Positions 45,785-53,568 of a DNA stretch of 64,000 nucleotides are shown one piece after another. The notes under the pieces are model-generated. The model was given only the letters and a program-made list of their open reading frames with translations. It had not been told where the DNA came from and searched no databases. How positions within the stretch are numbered: the first letter of the stretch is position 1; each line of letters begins with the position of its first letter. Origin of the DNA: Corynebacterium pygosceleis (GTDB lineage: Bacteria; Actinomycetota; Actinomycetes; Mycobacteriales; Mycobacteriaceae); contig NZ_JAENIQ020000001.1 of the NCBI RefSeq assembly GCF_016595275.2, positions 434,001-498,000 of the forward strand, read 5' to 3'. The translations under genes were made by a program, and so were the position numbers.

Positions 45785-46032
45785 GCCCCGGGCCCGCTGT
45801 TCAGCGCGTCGAGGATGATTCCACGGATCGCGTCGACGACATCTCCGCCGGTGATGACGGTGTACAGCACGGCGGCGAGGGCGGCTGCGGCGATACTTCC
45901 CATGGCGTATTCGATGGTGCTCATGCCGTCTTCATTGTTCAGGGATGCCGGGAGCATTCCGTCCAGCGGTGAGGTGGGGGTGTCGGTATCCGCCCGGGCG
46001 ACCGGTGTCCGGGCGTGTGTGGTGTCGTTCAT
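45781..46032 (-). CDS. DUF4244 Flp-like major pilin
   Basis: 83 residues. A hydrophilic leader of about 36 residues ends in G, followed by MSTIEYAMGSIAAAALAAVL, the Flp pilin processing motif (Gly before cleavage, Glu-Tyr at +5/+6) and a hydrophobic helix. This is the actinobacterial DUF4244 pilin. GGAAGAG is upstream of the ATG, after a 45-bp gap from tadC, the only gap in the operon. No prepilin peptidase gene is in the window. Confidence 0.85.
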   Translation of the reverse strand: MNDTTHARTPVARADTDTPTSPLDGMLPASLNNEDGMSTIEYAMGSIAAAALAAVLYTVITGGDVVDAIRGIILDALNSGPGA

Positions 46033-46077
46033 GCTTGTTCTCTCTTCCTGTGTTCTTCTGTGATGGGGTGTGGCGGG

Positions 46078-46659
46078 CTATCCGAGTAGTTGACCGCCGA
46101 GGCTGAGGATGATCGGTACGAGTCCGAGGAGGATGAACGCGGGCAGAAAACAGAGGGTCAGGGGTAGCGCGATGAGCACTCCGGCACGCTCCGCCGTTCC
46201 CGTCGCCCGGTCCGCGCTCTCCTCACGCAGTCTGTGTACGGCACGCTCGCAGCCTGCGACGATGGCGGCGCCGGAGTCTCCGGAGCGGAGCGCTGCACGG
46301 GCGAGATCGTCGAGCCCCCGGGTCTGTGCGAGTATCCGCCAGGCATCGGTGACCGGCGCCCCGACAGCGATCAGTGCGCCGGCTCTCCGCCAGCTCTCTG
46401 CGGTGGCGGGACATGCCGTGTCCGCCACCGCCCTGATGGCCGTCTCGACGGGGAGGCCTGCCGTGGTGCATGCCGCGAACAGTTCGATGTCCGCGGCGAC
46501 CTCGAGTGGGGATGCCGGGGCCGGGCGATCTCGTGGTTGTTTCGGCGTGTGGCCGGTGTCGGTGTGGATCCGCCGGGCCGGGCCCGGGGCCGAACAGAGT
46601 AGGGCGGCGGCGAGTGGGATCAGGGTGGGTGGCGTGGCCCAGATGAGCGGATCGATCAT
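46078..46659 (-). CDS. tadC: Type II secretion F-domain protein TadC
   Basis: 193-residue inner-membrane platform protein. The T2SS F domain spans about residues 55-160 (DIELFAACTTAGLPVETAIRAVAD, RSGDSGAAIVAGC), with N-terminal and C-terminal membrane helices (GVLIALPLTLCFLPAFILLGLVPIILSL). Overlaps tadB by 4 bp. Confidence 0.85.
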   Translation of the reverse strand: MIDPLIWATPPTLIPLAAALLCSAPGPARRIHTDTGHTPKQPRDRPAPASPLEVAADIELFAACTTAGLPVETAIRAVADTACPATAESWRRAGALIAVGAPVTDAWRILAQTRGLDDLARAALRSGDSGAAIVAGCERAVHRLREESADRATGTAERAGVLIALPLTLCFLPAFILLGLVPIILSLGGQLLG

Positions 46660-47459
46660 GCCGTGTCTCCTGCCGCACGCAGGATGATGATGCGTGAGAC
46701 GATGATTCCCACGCAGGTGAACAGCACTCCCCCGAGCAGCAGCACACCTCCGGTGCCACCTCCGGTGAGAAGTGGGAGGGGGTCAGCCCCGATGAGGGTG
46801 CCCATCATCATCCCGACGCCCGGGAGGAGGGTCAGGATGACGGCGCTCACCTGCGGCCCCTGGAGAGCGGCCCGGGTACGTTCCCTGTGCCGGATCCGGG
46901 CGTCGGTACGGCGTTGTGCCTGCTCGAGGAGCATCGCCAGGGGGAGGCCGTGTTGCTCGGACAGGTTCCACAGGCGCCCCGCCGCCGCGAGATCGGGCAG
47001 GTCACGGGCTTCGGCGAGGATCAGAGCCGCACCGGGTCCGTCGGTGGCGCGACGGGCGGCCGTCTGCAGTGTCTCAGTGATTCGGGCGGGAATTCCACCG
47101 TTCCCGGGCCGGTTGTCCAGAGCCGCCCGTACGGCGTCCGGCATGGTGGTCCCCGCCCGCAGGTCGGACACGATGCCGCCGAGAATCTCCGCTGTGGCAT
47201 CGGCGGTACGGGCATTTCTGCGGTCCCGCCGGACGCTCCGACCCCACCAGACGCATGTTCCGGCCAGGGCCGTCACGGAGAGCACGACCGTCGGCGGGGT
47301 GACCAACGAGGCCGAGAGCACCGCAAGGAGTCCGACGAGCGGATACATCATGCGGTGGACGGGGCGGATGGGGCGTCCCGGCGCGCCGGAACTGATCCGC
47401 GCACCGGGCGCGGTCGGACCGAGCAGGCAGGCGACGGTGAACAGGAGAAGCGGGATCAC
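46656..47459 (-). CDS. tadB: Type II secretion F-domain protein TadB
   Basis: 267 residues with four or five hydrophobic helices and a cytoplasmic F domain (EILGGIVSDLRAGTTMPDAVRAAL, LWNLSEQHGLPLAMLLEQAQRR). With TadC it forms the membrane platform on which the TadA ATPase drives pilin polymerisation. 4-bp overlaps at both ends (with tadA and tadC). Confidence 0.85.
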   Translation of the reverse strand: MIPLLLFTVACLLGPTAPGARISSGAPGRPIRPVHRMMYPLVGLLAVLSASLVTPPTVVLSVTALAGTCVWWGRSVRRDRRNARTADATAEILGGIVSDLRAGTTMPDAVRAALDNRPGNGGIPARITETLQTAARRATDGPGAALILAEARDLPDLAAAGRLWNLSEQHGLPLAMLLEQAQRRTDARIRHRERTRAALQGPQVSAVILTLLPGVGMMMGTLIGADPLPLLTGGGTGGVLLLGGVLFTCVGIIVSRIIILRAAGDTA

Positions 47460-48610
47460 GCCGACACCTCCGCCCGAAATCGCCTGAAGCCGTCCAGTTG
47501 TCCGCGTTCGGTGTCCCAGACCGGACGTACCGTCACGGGGTTCCCTCCGAGTACACCGATCTGTCGGACACGTCGCGCGCCACCCGGTGAACGGTGCACG
47601 GACACCACAACCCGGAAAGCTGCGGCGAGCTGGGGGTGCAGGGCTTCCGGGGGCAGGCCGCCGAGTGCACCGAGCGCCTCGAAACGGGCCGGGACCTCCG
47701 CCAGGCTGTTCGCGTGCACGGTACCCGCACCACCCTCATGTCCCGTGTTCAGTGCGGTCAGGAGATCGACGACCTCAGCACCACGGATCTCACCGACGAC
47801 GATCCGGTCGGGCCGCATCCGGAGTGCCTGACGCAGCAACCCGGACATGGTGATCTCTCCGCTGCCCTCCGTGTTGGCCTGCCGCGCGACGAGGTTGACG
47901 ACGTGCGGGTGGGACGGGTGGAGTTCAGCGGTGTCCTCGATGCACACGATTCGCTCACGGTGGGACACCTCGGCGAGAAGTGCGGACAGCAGTGTCGTTT
48001 TACCGGTACCGGTCCCACCGACGATGAGCAGGGATCGACGGGATCTGACGATGTCCCTGAGGAGATCGGCGATCATCGGCGGCATGGCGTTTCCGGCGGT
48101 GAGCGCATCGAGCCCCAGGTTCGCCTGCCGCAGCACCCTGAGACTGATGCAGGTGCCGTTCTCCGCGGGTGGCGACAGCAGTGCGTGTATCCGGACCGCG
48201 GTGCCGTCGGCGCGGCGCATCCGCCCGTCGACGAACGGGTGGGCGTCATCGAGCCGTCTGCCGCAGAGGGCCGCGAGCCTGGTGGCCAGCCTGCGGACCT
48301 CGGCATCGGAGGTGAACACGGTCTCCGCCCTGCACAAACCTTCCCCGGAGTCGAACCAGACGTCGTCCGGTCCGTTGACCACGACATCACTGACTCCTTC
48401 GACGGCGAGAAGCGGTTCGAGCGGACCGGCACCGGTGGAATCGTGGCGCAACTGCCGGAGCACCTCGAGAACCTCCACGTCACTGATCACCCCGGCCTCC
48501 TGCCTGATGATCTGTGCGGTGTCCGACTGCCGTACGCCACCGGCCGTGCTCTCAGGTTCCTCCGCCAGTCGACGCCGGACCCGCTCGACGAGGGCGCTCC
48601 TCCCGGTCAT
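47456..48610 (-). CDS. tadA: TadA-family secretion ATPase
   Basis: 384-residue hexameric secretion ATPase (GspE/VirB11 superfamily). Walker A LIVGGTGTGKTTLLSALL near residue 195, Asp box region RIVCIEDTAELHP, Walker B-like RMRPDRIVVGEIRGAEVVDLL and His box NTGHEGGAGTVHANS. Powers the Tad/Flp-type pilus or secretion system. Overlaps ssd and tadB by 4 bp each. Confidence 0.93.
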   Translation of the reverse strand: MTGRSALVERVRRRLAEEPESTAGGVRQSDTAQIIRQEAGVISDVEVLEVLRQLRHDSTGAGPLEPLLAVEGVSDVVVNGPDDVWFDSGEGLCRAETVFTSDAEVRRLATRLAALCGRRLDDAHPFVDGRMRRADGTAVRIHALLSPPAENGTCISLRVLRQANLGLDALTAGNAMPPMIADLLRDIVRSRRSLLIVGGTGTGKTTLLSALLAEVSHRERIVCIEDTAELHPSHPHVVNLVARQANTEGSGEITMSGLLRQALRMRPDRIVVGEIRGAEVVDLLTALNTGHEGGAGTVHANSLAEVPARFEALGALGGLPPEALHPQLAAAFRVVVSVHRSPGGARRVRQIGVLGGNPVTVRPVWDTERGQLDGFRRFRAEVSA

Positions 48611-49665
48611 GGGAGTTCCCTGATCTCCGCGGCGACCGCACGCGCGACGGTGCTGAGGACCCTGGGTGTTCTCGCCGGGAGACCGCGCAGTTCACATGAC
48701 TTCGGCAACCCGGTGATCTGACCGAGTTCAGCGAGGCAATCCGTCGAGGTCAGCCGCTCCAGTTCTGCGGCATCTATTCCCGACCAGCCCCGGTGCCGGA
48801 GAACGGTGAGGCAGGGGGTCCGCCGCGTGGTGATATCCGCCGTGAGTGCCGCCGCTGCGGCGACCGCCCTGACCTCGGCGGGTACGACGAGCACCACGAG
48901 GTCGCAGAGCATGCCCGCCACCCGGGCCCCGATCTGACCGGAGGGAAGATCGACGACAGCTGTACCCGCACCCGCCCGGACACAGTCGAGCACAGCCGAC
49001 AGACGCTCCGGTTCGAGAACGAAGGGGTCCGCGATCCGGCTCCGGGCCGTCGAGAGAACCGCGACCCCGTCAGGGGTGCCCGGGAGCGCCTTCCGGAGGT
49101 CGGCGAGTTCGATGCGTCCACGGTCGAAGGCGACCTCGGGCCATCTCGCTCCGGGGGTGTCCTCCAGACAGAGCAGCAGGTCCAGGCCACCGGACCTGTC
49201 CACCGCATCGATGAGAACCACGGTCCCGTCAGCCAGTTCCCGGGCCACGGCCGCAGCCAGTGTGCTGGCCCCGGAACCACCGACCGCACCGAGGACACCG
49301 ACCACCCGACCACCGGATGCGGTCGCCCGTTCCCGCCCGAGGGCGGAGAGAAGTTCAGGTGCCTGTGCCGGGAGGAGGAACGCGGATTCGGCGTGACAGT
49401 GCATCGCCGCACGCCAATCGACCGGACCCGGATCAGGGGCGACGAGGTAGAGGTGCGGATGGCGCGCCATCTCGCGGAGGTGGACCGATCCCCCGGCATC
49501 GACGAGTACCGCGCTGGCACGCGCCACATATCTGGTGATCTCATCCGGATCGACCGTGTCGATCACCGTCCGTCCCGTGACCGTCGCGACGTGGATGGCC
49601 TCCGGATGGAGGACCGGGTCGGTGACGACGACGAGGACGGGGAGGGTGCTGTCGGCTGCGCTCAT
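48607..49665 (-). CDS. ssd: Septum-site-determining protein Ssd / CpaE-like
   Basis: 352 residues: an N-terminal receiver-like domain (about 1-110) and a MinD/ParA-type ATPase domain with a deviant P-loop (GAVGGSGASTLAAAVARELA) that lacks the usual KGGxGK lysines. Related to CpaE, which localises Tad pili, and to M. tuberculosis Ssd (Rv3660c), which affects septum formation. First gene of the tad operon, so in this locus a pilus-localisation role is as likely as a septation role. Confidence 0.85.
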   Translation of the reverse strand: MSAADSTLPVLVVVTDPVLHPEAIHVATVTGRTVIDTVDPDEITRYVARASAVLVDAGGSVHLREMARHPHLYLVAPDPGPVDWRAAMHCHAESAFLLPAQAPELLSALGRERATASGGRVVGVLGAVGGSGASTLAAAVARELADGTVVLIDAVDRSGGLDLLLCLEDTPGARWPEVAFDRGRIELADLRKALPGTPDGVAVLSTARSRIADPFVLEPERLSAVLDCVRAGAGTAVVDLPSGQIGARVAGMLCDLVVLVVPAEVRAVAAAAALTADITTRRTPCLTVLRHRGWSGIDAAELERLTSTDCLAELGQITGLPKSCELRGLPARTPRVLSTVARAVAAEIRELP

Positions 49666-49832
49666 ACGGGTGAGCCTGGCTCATCCGGCAGAGACCGGTC
49701 CCAGTGGGGATACGCCGGTTGTGGACAACTCTCCCGGAGGCCCGGGAATTCAACAACCCCGGACCATCGGCGCACCGTCTCCGGGGTGGTCCCGGCGTTC
49801 AGGTCCTTCCGCGACCGGGTGCGGACATGGGG

Positions 49833-49905
49833 ACGGCCCGCGTATCGGGGGGGGGTGTTACGCGGGCCGTCGTAACCCGGTCTCGGGGGGTGTGACCGGG
49901 GCGGG
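49833..49905 (-). ncRNA. 6C small RNA
   Basis: Two hairpins on the minus strand with C-only loops. The 5' one (49900-49876) has stem CCCGGTC/GACCGGG and six C in the loop. The 3' one (49870-49833) has a 12-bp stem ACGGCCCGCGTA/TACGCGGGCCGT and nine C in the loop. This is the hallmark of actinobacterial 6C RNA, and the site, between ssd and the HAD gene, is the one known from M. tuberculosis. TATACT at 49912-49917 is the -10, putting the start near 49905. In C. glutamicum the 6C RNA has been linked to the SOS/DNA-damage response; in mycobacteria it targets mRNAs through its C-rich loops. Confidence 0.93.
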
Positions 49906-50174
49906 CCGCACAGTATATCGGGGCCCAGCACTGGCAAGTATGTCACAGACATTCAGTGGGTTCAACAACGTCACGGGTACCGGCCGACAGAGTCGGGGAG
50001 ACATGTAACCGCACCGGGACGTCGAGCGATAGGGAGATCGGAGAACGCGGGGTCCTACCGCGTAGGACCGGGCCGCGAAAGGAGAACCACATTCACCCCC
50101 TTAATTCACACCAGCCCCACCAGCCACTCTCCAACTGTGGTTTTTTACCGGAGAATGAAGCTAAACTGGTTCCC
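49906..50174. promoter_or_regulatory. Promoter region of 6C RNA and the HAD gene
   Basis: Holds the TATACT -10 of the 6C RNA (minus strand) and, at the right end, TAAACT at 50162-50167, ending 7 bp before the GTG of the HAD gene (leaderless pattern). GTCCTACCGCGTAGGAC near 50070-50086 is an inverted repeat (GTCCTAC/GTAGGAC) of unknown function. Confidence 0.5.
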
Positions 50175-50990
50175 GTGCCCGAGCAGAGCCCGTCCCCGGA
50201 AGCCACCACGTCCCCCGTGGCGGCTTTCTTTGATCTGGACAAGACCGTCATCGCCACGTCCTCCGCCTACGCATACGGCCGGGAATTCATGAACAACGGG
50301 CTGATCACCCCGGCGGAGGCTCTCCGGATGACCCTCGCGCAGTCCACGTACATGGTCGCCGGACATTCCTCCGAGCAGATGGACTCCACCCGCGACCATC
50401 TCGCGGCGATGGTCGCGGGATGGGACGTCGAGCAGGTGCGCACCATCGTCGAAGACACCCTGCACTCGGTGGTCACCCCGGCGATCTACGCCGAGGCCAG
50501 GGAACTCATCGAGCACCACCGCGCCCTCGGGCACGACGTCATCATCATCTCGGCGTCAGCGGCGGAACTGGTCGAACCCATAGCCCGCGAACTCGGTGTC
50601 CGGAAGATCGTCACCACACGACTGGGAACGAGAGACGGCAAGTTCACCGGCGAGGTGCTGTTCTACTGCAAGGGAGCAGCGAAGCGCCGGGCCCTCAAGG
50701 ACCTCGCCCGTGAGTACGCCTACGATCTGGACCGGAGTTTCGCGTACTCCGATTCCGCCACCGACATCCCCATGCTGGAGTCGGTGGGCAACGCGGTCGC
50801 CGTCAACCCTGACCGACCGTTGAAGAAGACGGCCCTGCAGCGTGGCTGGGAGATCCGCACCTTCAAGAATCCGGAGCCGCTGTTCCAGATGCCGAGCGGT
50901 CGCGACGTCGGCATCGGCACCGGTATCGCCGCCGGCATCGCCGCCGTCACCGTGGGGGGATTCTGGCTGGCCCGGCGCGCCCGCGCCTGA
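50175..50990 (+). CDS. HAD-IB family phosphatase (SerB-like, C-terminal membrane anchor)
   Basis: 271 residues. Motif I AAFFDLDKTVIATSS (nucleophile Asp), motif II IIISASAAELV, motif III lysine in YCKGAAKRRAL, motif IV YSDSATDIPMLESVG. Similar to the PSPase-like HAD-IB group (Rv3661 in M. tuberculosis). A hydrophobic C-terminal helix (GIGTGIAAGIAAVTVGGFWLARRARA) suggests membrane attachment. Start GTG 50175 follows TAAACT by 7 bp. Substrate unknown; phosphoserine or lysophosphatidate-like substrates are possible. Confidence 0.88.
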   Translation: MPEQSPSPEATTSPVAAFFDLDKTVIATSSAYAYGREFMNNGLITPAEALRMTLAQSTYMVAGHSSEQMDSTRDHLAAMVAGWDVEQVRTIVEDTLHSVVTPAIYAEARELIEHHRALGHDVIIISASAAELVEPIARELGVRKIVTTRLGTRDGKFTGEVLFYCKGAAKRRALKDLAREYAYDLDRSFAYSDSATDIPMLESVGNAVAVNPDRPLKKTALQRGWEIRTFKNPEPLFQMPSGRDVGIGTGIAAGIAAVTVGGFWLARRARA

Positions 50991-51024
50991 TCCACCAGGT
51001 TCCCCTCCCGACCGGGCCCCGGGG

Positions 51025-51732
51025 TCACAGCAGTGCCGCTATGCCCTCGGCCTCCTCCGCTCCCGCGACATAGGAACGCATGTGCAGGACCAGGAACCGC
51101 GCCACCCCCTCCGGACCGGTGCGGAAGGCAGCTCCGGCGTCCCGGTATTCCGTCCGGTGCCGGTTGAGCCAGGGTTCGGGCACCGCCAGACCGCGTGGAT
51201 CGAACCCTCCCGCGACCGCAGCCAACCGTGAGGCGGCTCTCGCCACGACTCCGGTGCGTTCACCGAACGGAGCGGTCGCGAGCAGTTGGCCGTGGACGAC
51301 CCCCGGCAACAGGTCGGGGTCCGCCCCGGAGGTCACCGTCGAGGCCAGTACCGCCAGTTCACCGACGGCCCGCTCCGGGCGACCGGTCCCACCGGCGAGC
51401 ACGTCCATCCGTGCGAGCACCTGGAGCGGGGCCCGGAGGAAGACACGGGCGGTGTCCTGGACCGTGTCCGGGGCGAGCAGACTGTAGACGTCGAGGTGTC
51501 GCCTCAGTACCCGTGACCCGGCCCCCGCGTCCCGGAGGGCGGGGTCGGCACCGTCCATCAGCGCCCCGGAGCGGGCTCCACGGAGCACCGACTCCGCTCC
51601 GGCGATCTCCGGTCGACGCAGGTTGACGGGTTTTCTGTGCACTGCGGCCAGTGCCTTCCCGGCGTGTGCCACGGACTCTGCGACACCGGGGAGTAGCCGG
51701 AGTGGTGCCAGGGGATCGGGTCTGTCGGTCAC
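51025..51732 (-). CDS. Conserved actinobacterial protein with Fic-like core (Rv3662c-like)
   Basis: About 236 residues from GTG 51732, which has TACCCT ending 6 bp upstream; the frame is open further but the added sequence is Arg/Gly/Pro-rich and overlaps the promoter of the next gene. Helical Ala/Arg-rich protein. The segment VVHGQLLATAPFGERTGVVARAASRL resembles a Fic motif (HPFxxGNGRxxR) in spacing, with the His-Pro and the Gly-Asn-Gly parts altered, so AMP-transferase activity is doubtful. Similar proteins sit at the same place in mycobacteria; function unknown. Confidence 0.75.
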   Translation of the reverse strand: MTDRPDPLAPLRLLPGVAESVAHAGKALAAVHRKPVNLRRPEIAGAESVLRGARSGALMDGADPALRDAGAGSRVLRRHLDVYSLLAPDTVQDTARVFLRAPLQVLARMDVLAGGTGRPERAVGELAVLASTVTSGADPDLLPGVVHGQLLATAPFGERTGVVARAASRLAAVAGGFDPRGLAVPEPWLNRHRTEYRDAGAAFRTGPEGVARFLVLHMRSYVAGAEEAEGIAALL

Positions 51733-51968
51733 GGAACCAGGGTAACCCCGGCCCGTCTGCGCAGGCGCGGGAAGCGGGGATGTCACTCCCCGTCCGCGTC
51801 GCCCCGGGTACCCGCCACGGGTCCGTGGTTCGCACAAACTCCGTGTTCGTGGCACGATTGACAGTAATTGAACTGACGGTTCCGGTGACGCCCCACCACT
51901 CTTCGTGGCCGGTCGCGTCCGGTACCGTCACACAACCCATATTTCACCCACGTGGAGGACTACCTACC

Positions 51969-52478
51969 GTGAGCAACTCTGACGGCCTTTTCACAGACGG
52001 AAACGACTCATTCACCCCCAGGGTGAACAGCATCCCTCTGTCCGATGTCGACACCCGTGCAGCCGGCCAGGGTTCCATCGGCGACCTTGTCTCTGATGCC
52101 ACCGCCCAGATGTCCACCCTGATCCGTGGTGAGATCGAACTCGCCAAGACCGAACTCGCCCAGGAGGCGAAGAAGGGCGCGATCGGCGGCGGCATGTTCG
52201 CGGTGGCCGGTGTCGTCGCGCTCTACAGTTCCTTCTTCTTTTTCTTCTTCCTCGCGGAGCTGCTCAACATCTGGTTGGATCGCTGGGCCGCCTACCTGAT
52301 CGTGTTCCTGTTCATGCTCGTCATCGCCGCTGTGGTCGCGTTCATCGGGTACAGGAAGGTGAAGAAGATCGGTGCTCCGAAGCAGACGATTGACTCGGTG
52401 CAGAAACTCAAGACGCTCGTACCGGGCCAGGCGGAGAAGAAGCTCGAGGCGTCCTCACGCAAGGGCCTGCTCACCTAG
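51969..52478 (+). CDS. Phage holin family / DUF1469 (Holin-X) membrane protein
   Basis: 169 residues. An N-terminal amphipathic part (GDLVSDATAQMSTLIRGEIELAKTEL) precedes two transmembrane helices (FAVAGVVALYSSFFFFFFLAELL and AAYLIVFLFMLVIAAVVAFIGYR) and a basic C-terminal tail. Actinobacterial Holin-X/DUF1469 proteins are chromosomal, not phage-borne; no phage genes are near. GTG start with TGGAGGA about 10 bp upstream. Confidence 0.85.
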   Translation: MSNSDGLFTDGNDSFTPRVNSIPLSDVDTRAAGQGSIGDLVSDATAQMSTLIRGEIELAKTELAQEAKKGAIGGGMFAVAGVVALYSSFFFFFFLAELLNIWLDRWAAYLIVFLFMLVIAAVVAFIGYRKVKKIGAPKQTIDSVQKLKTLVPGQAEKKLEASSRKGLLT

Positions 52479-52527
52479 GCGACAGTTCCGATCATGGTGG
52501 CCGCGGGTTTCCCACGGTCGTCACATT

Positions 52528-52556
52528 CCCGCCCCGCTGCACCGCGCCGGGGCGGG
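52528..52556 (+). terminator. Intrinsic terminator after the holin-like gene
   Basis: CCCGCCCCG (52528-52536) pairs with CGGGGCGGG (52548-52556); CTCGTTTTT follows. Good stem and T run on the plus strand, so the downstream hydrolase needs its own promoter between here and 52608. Confidence 0.9.
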
Positions 52557-52607
52557 CTCGTTTTTCCACCCTCCCCTCACCCACCGCACGTCGACAACGG
52601 AAAGGAC

Positions 52608-53525
52608 GTGAAACGCTTGCTCCGGAAGAAGGGAAAGCCGAATCCGCCGTCCGTTGTGGCTCTCGACGGGCCGTGGAGTCATGAGCGGGTCTATGCGCGT
52701 GGCATGCGGTTCCACGTCGCCACGACCGGTGACCCCACCGCCCCTCTGATCGTCCTGCTGCACGGGGCCTTCGGCGGCTGGTTCGACTGGCGGGAGGTGA
52801 TGCGACCGCTCGCTGACGCCGGGTACCGGGTGGCGGCCGTCGACATGCGCGGTTACGGCATGTCCGACAAACCCCCCAGGGAGTACGAACTCCGTTACGC
52901 CGTGGGGGACATCTCGGATGTCATCGATTCACTCGGCGACTCCGGCGCGATCGTCATCGGTTCCGGCACCGGTGGGGCCGTCGCATGGACGCTGGCGGCG
53001 AACTACCCGCAGTGCGTCAATGCGCTCGTCTCCGTCTCCGCGTCACACCCGACCGAGATGAACCGGGTCATCGCCGCCCGGTTCTGGCAGCACACCGTCC
53101 CCCTGACGCGGGGGATCACGGTCCGTCTGCCGTCGAGACTCACCCCTGATCCCGTGGATTTCGCCCGGCTGGACCTGGCGGCGAACACCGCCACCCCCTT
53201 CCACCGGACGAGCCGTTTCTCCGAGTACCTGGAACTGCGGACCCAGGCCGCACGTATCGACAACACGGGGCCCGCGATGATGCGCAACGCCCGCCTGGAG
53301 ATGGCTCAGCTCCCGCCGAAGTGGGTCTCCACCAGAGTCGGATCACCCGTCCTGTGGCTCAGCGAGGACAACGGAACGTGGCGGGCACTCGCCACCAGGA
53401 ACTCCCGCCGTACGGACGGCCCCTGGGTGCGCGCCACGGTTCCCGGCACGAAGAACCTGCCGCACATCGAGGATCCGGGTGCGTTCACGCGTATCGTCAC
53501 GGATTTCCTCCGCGACCTGACGTAG
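52608..53525 (+). CDS. Alpha/beta hydrolase (EphE-like) with a glycine at the nucleophile position
   Basis: About 305 residues; fold landmarks are the oxyanion segment IVLLHGAFGGWFDW, the strand-5 elbow and a C-terminal His (LPHIEDPGAF). Position and similarity suggest the counterpart of M. tuberculosis EphE (Rv3670), upstream of marP. The nucleophile elbow reads VIGSGTGGAVAW: where epoxide hydrolases have GHDxGG, the Asp/Ser position is Gly. The enzyme may be inactive, or may use a different residue such as the neighbouring Ser or Thr. GTG 52608 starts 5 codons before the KKGK motif; GGAAAGGA is upstream. Faces the marP gene convergently. Confidence 0.85.
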   Translation: MKRLLRKKGKPNPPSVVALDGPWSHERVYARGMRFHVATTGDPTAPLIVLLHGAFGGWFDWREVMRPLADAGYRVAAVDMRGYGMSDKPPREYELRYAVGDISDVIDSLGDSGAIVIGSGTGGAVAWTLAANYPQCVNALVSVSASHPTEMNRVIAARFWQHTVPLTRGITVRLPSRLTPDPVDFARLDLAANTATPFHRTSRFSEYLELRTQAARIDNTGPAMMRNARLEMAQLPPKWVSTRVGSPVLWLSEDNGTWRALATRNSRRTDGPWVRATVPGTKNLPHIEDPGAFTRIVTDFLRDLT

Positions 53526-53568
53526 GGTGCCGTCGGGCACCGCACCCCGGTGGGCCCCCTCATCCGTC

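Noticed and set aside
51969..52478. Holin-like gene as a sign of prophage
   Set aside because: No other phage gene nearby; Holin-X/DUF1469 proteins are normal chromosomal actinobacterial membrane proteins.
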